A stretch of 8,892 bases of DNA from the NCBI GenBank assembly GCA_964470285.1, contig CAYYBZ010000054.1:1-8892 (forward strand), given 5' to 3'. The translations under genes were made by a program, and so were the position numbers. The notes below the pieces were generated by a model. That model saw only the letters and a list, made by a program, of their open reading frames with translations, ran no database searches and was not told the origin of the DNA. Below, piece after piece: positions 7,117 to 8,892 of this stretch. Positions within the stretch are counted from its first letter, which is position 1, and every line of letters begins with the position of its first letter. The stretch comes from CAYYBZ01 sp964470285 [NCBI: uncultured Oligoflexia bacterium] (GTDB lineage: Bacteria > Bdellovibrionota_G > CAYYBZ01).

Positions 7117-7233
7117 ATCCAAAACTGTTCTGAAAAACACTCTCAATAATTGATAATCCGCTATCACTTGAATTAATCCTGCAAAACGGTAACGGGCTTG
7201 TATTATTCAAAAACGTCTTTTTAAATTGAAAAA

Positions 7234-7261
7234 TTGTCTATATTTTATATGATTCGATATT
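7234..7261 (+). promoter_or_regulatory. Possible promoter for the 7287 gene
   Basis: TTGTCT (7234-7239) and GATATT (7256-7261) are 16 bases apart, each matching four of the six consensus bases. This would give a short leader of about 20 bases containing the GAGGGA ribosome site. TTGAAA at 7226-7231 is an alternative -35 but lacks a well-spaced -10. In such AT-rich DNA a match this weak can occur by chance. Confidence 0.3.
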
Positions 7262-7274
7262 GCTATTTTATAAC

Positions 7275-7280
7275 GAGGGA
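7275..7280 (+). promoter_or_regulatory. Ribosome binding site fixing the ATG at 7287
   Basis: GAGGGA lies six bases before ATG 7287. It rules against an upstream in-frame TTG at 7260, which would put this site inside the coding region and add nine residues ahead of a well-formed signal peptide. Confidence 0.8.
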
Positions 7281-7286
7281 ATTTAT

Positions 7287-7928
7287 ATGATTTCTTACAG
7301 GCTAAAATTTTTATCGTTTATCTTTCCGCTGTTATTTTGTTTTATGCTGACGCTCACCGCTAAAGCCCAAATTGATTCAAAAGATTTAAACACTGAAGAT
7401 TCCAAGCTTACAAAAAGGCTGGCTGAAATCGCAAACAGTGTAAATGAGCTAAAGGAAAAGGTTTATCGTTCAAAGGCAAAATTAAAATTACTGGAAGAAA
7501 CTCTTCTGCTCGGTAAAATTACCGGCTCAAAATCGGTTATAAGATTCAAAAACAATGTAGGAAGTATATTTAAACTCGTAAGCGGGGAGTATTATCTAAA
7601 CGGAAACCTTATTCATAAATTCAACAGAGAGATTCCCCAGAACGGGGAAGTGGTTGTATTCGACGGAGAAAGTCCCCCGGGAAACAACAGAGTTTCACTT
7701 AAACTTTCATTTACAGGCTCTGACCGCGGTAGTCTTAAATTATTTTCATATCTTAAAGATTATAAATTTAACATGGAATCAAATTATGATTTTCCGGTAT
7801 CTTACGGAAAAACCACAATTGTAAACATAGAAACCATGGATAAGGGACCATTTAAAAACACTCTTGAGGAAAGGCTCGCCGTCCGTTACAAAACGCTTAC
7901 TGAAGAAAGCGCCAATATACCTTTTTAA
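7287..7928 (+). CDS. Secreted coiled-coil protein of unknown function
   Basis: 213 residues from the ATG chosen by its GAGGGA site. Residues 1-27 are a signal peptide (MISYRLKF, a hydrophobic run, then AKA before Gln28). A heptad-like, charged helical stretch at about 38-76 (SKLTKRLAEIANSVNELKEK and on) predicts a coiled coil, and the rest looks like a beta-rich domain. Conserved-looking pieces are NNVGSIFKLVSGEYYLNG (89-106), VFDGESPPGNNRVSLKL (124-140), FSYLKDYKF (153-161) and TLEERLAVRY (192-201). From memory these resemble a periplasmic family in myxobacteria and relatives, sometimes misnamed dihydrolipoamide acetyltransferase, with patterns like GSxFxL, NGxxxPGxH, GYxFSYLxGYxF and PLEERPAVRY. 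Those genes tend to sit beside TPR and TolQ/ExbB-like genes, and here a TPR gene follows after ten bases. No lipoyl or acyltransferase domain is present. Its molecular role is unknown; a scaffold in an energised envelope complex is an inference. Confidence 0.85.
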   Translation: MISYRLKFLSFIFPLLFCFMLTLTAKAQIDSKDLNTEDSKLTKRLAEIANSVNELKEKVYRSKAKLKLLEETLLLGKITGSKSVIRFKNNVGSIFKLVSGEYYLNGNLIHKFNREIPQNGEVVVFDGESPPGNNRVSLKLSFTGSDRGSLKLFSYLKDYKFNMESNYDFPVSYGKTTIVNIETMDKGPFKNTLEERLAVRYKTLTEESANIPF

Positions 7929-7938
7929 TACTTCTCTT

Positions 7939-8892
7939 ATGACAATATTTATCAGATTTTTTGCCCTGAGTTTATTATCCTTAACAATAGGCTCGTCTGC
8001 TATCTGCTCATTCGCGCATTGTTCAAATGAAAAACCTCTGAAAAGGAATTCAAAAAAATATTTACAGGAAAAAGAAAAATTTGAGCATTTACTTGATAAA
8101 AATATAGAAGGCTCAAAAAATCTTACAAAAAAGATCGAAAATATCGAAAACATGGATATCCCTTTACAACTTAGAGAGGAAGTTCAGCCTGAAACAAGAT
8201 TTAACTATGCTAAGGCATACCTTGAAGTTGATAATCTGGAAGGTGTCCTGGACAACCTTTATATTTTAAACTCTATGCCGTTCTACAACAAAGATGTAGC
8301 AGGTAAAATCAAAATTGAAGAAAACCTTGCGATTGCCTGGCAGAAAACAGGTTCAGTTCCCTCTTCGAGATACTACGTAAACAGGCTTCTTAAAAACACA
8401 TCTTATATCCCAAGCGATGAAATTATTAATGTTTTTCTTGACAAGAATTACTTTGATATCGGCACCTACAGCCACCTTAAAAACGCCTTTTACAGGATTA
8501 AAAATCCTCAAAATCAAACCGCATATTTATTCTCAAAAGTCGCATTTAAATATAAAGACTTTCCCACATCAGAAAAAATACTTGAAATGATTGAAACAGC
8601 CGGTGAATTCGGTTCAAGAAAACATTACTCTTTAGGTTCGCTTTCGGTAAAAAACAACAAATTAACCGACGCAATCGGTCATTTTGAAAAATGCATAGAA
8701 ATTGAAACTTCCAGGGAAAACCCCAACAATTTGATTATGGATTCGTCATCCACGGCAATTGCAAGAATTTATTCAAAGAAACACAATTACAAATCTGCAA
8801 TTGAGCATTATTTAACAATCGACAATTCATCACGTTTTTACGATCAGGCACGATTCGAGCTAAGCTATGCTTATTACAAAGACAAAGAGATT
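7939..8892 (+). CDS. Secreted tetratricopeptide-repeat protein, 3' end missing
   Basis: 318 codons run open to the right edge. Residues 1-26 look like a signal peptide (MTIFIRFFALSLLSLTIGSS, then SFA before His27). A lysine/glutamate-rich helix (about 36-70) follows, then helical pairs with TPR character: about 86-110 (FNYAKAYLEVDNLEGVLDNL), 195-220, 227-254 (HYSLGSLSVKNNKLTDAIGH), 271-296 and 299 onward. Several carry the small-residue/aromatic pattern of TPRs (for example A-x-x-Y and the AIxHF/AIEHY helix B). TPR arrays bind partner proteins, here presumably in the periplasm. The start is ATG 7939, ten bases after the stop of the coiled-coil gene. No Shine-Dalgarno precedes it, so translation probably depends on coupling; no better in-frame ATG or GTG is near. 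Its neighbours suggest a shared envelope complex, but no specific function can be assigned. Confidence 0.85.
   Translation, partial: MTIFIRFFALSLLSLTIGSSAICSFAHCSNEKPLKRNSKKYLQEKEKFEHLLDKNIEGSKNLTKKIENIENMDIPLQLREEVQPETRFNYAKAYLEVDNLEGVLDNLYILNSMPFYNKDVAGKIKIEENLAIAWQKTGSVPSSRYYVNRLLKNTSYIPSDEIINVFLDKNYFDIGTYSHLKNAFYRIKNPQNQTAYLFSKVAFKYKDFPTSEKILEMIETAGEFGSRKHYSLGSLSVKNNKLTDAIGHFEKCIEIETSRENPNNLIMDSSSTAIARIYSKKHNYKSAIEHYLTIDNSSRFYDQARFELSYAYYKDKEI

Larger units (their letters stand above)
7117..7286. other. Intergenic region without a recognised gene
   Basis: These 170 AT-rich bases have stop codons in all frames and no protein-like stretch. The only regular structure is a short inverted repeat, TGATA-six bases-TATCA, near 7149-7165. 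It has no GC-rich stem and no T-run after it, so it is not a convincing terminator. The right end holds a possible promoter and the ribosome site of the next gene. No tRNA or riboswitch-like pattern was seen. Confidence 0.6.

Noticed and set aside
7149-7165. Inverted repeat TGATA-TATCA after mltD as a terminator
   Set aside because: The five-pair stem is AT-rich and no T-run follows, so it would not act as an intrinsic terminator.
7207-7232. A-rich and T-rich arms with TTCAA and TTGAA around 7207-7230 as a hairpin
   Set aside because: The arms pair only with a bulge and have almost no G-C pairs; this is expected in AT-rich DNA.
7260-7286. Nine-residue upstream extension of the coiled-coil protein from a TTG codon
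   Set aside because: It would place the GAGGGA ribosome site inside the gene and put extra residues ahead of a normal signal peptide.
7779-8153. 124-codon open frame on the minus strand
   Set aside because: It spans the junction of two plus-strand genes with signal peptides and TPR features. Its translation is Phe/Ser-rich, as expected from the reverse complement of Lys/Glu-rich coding DNA.

Overview
The window is AT-rich DNA (G+C looks to be in the high 30s percent; not computed) from a diderm (Gram-negative-type) bacterium. The gene set supports this: a cytoplasmic NagZ-type hexosaminidase, a PBP4-type D-Ala-D-Ala carboxypeptidase with a signal peptide, an MltD-type lytic transglycosylase with LysM, and periplasmic TPR and coiled-coil proteins. 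Gene style and base composition would suit Deferribacterota or a related deep-branching or desulfobacterial lineage. That placement is a guess; no marker gene is present.

Layout: two gene groups are transcribed away from a 90-base divergent promoter region at 4068-4157. The minus-strand group runs leftwards as a solute-binding protein (2538-4067), a DppB-type permease (1607-2533, TTG start), a DppC-type permease (793-1620, overlapping dppB by 14 bases) and nagZ (780 down to 1, running off the left edge with its last visible residues just past the catalytic nucleophile). Spacings of 4, -14 and 12 bases indicate one operon. No DppD/DppF ATPase gene is visible.

The plus-strand group is dacB/PBP4 (4158-5606, GTG start), an mltD-like lytic transglycosylase (5629-7116) that may have its own promoter and a leaderless message, an uncharacterised secreted coiled-coil protein (7287-7928), and a secreted TPR protein (7939 to the right edge, incomplete). 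The only non-coding stretch of note besides the divergent region is 7117-7286, 170 bases, with no RNA gene and no convincing terminator.

How the genes may work together: four products plausibly form a peptidoglycan turnover and recycling module. PBP4 trims or cleaves peptide stems in the periplasm, the lytic transglycosylase cuts glycan strands, the binding protein and permeases could bring peptides or muropeptides in, and NagZ removes GlcNAc in the cytoplasm. The transporter's substrate is inferred from context only. The last two genes resemble, from memory, the secreted pair found beside TolQ/TolR/TonB-like energised envelope complexes in myxobacteria and relatives. This is the least understood part of the window. 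There are no mobile elements, CRISPR arrays, tRNAs or rRNAs that I can support.
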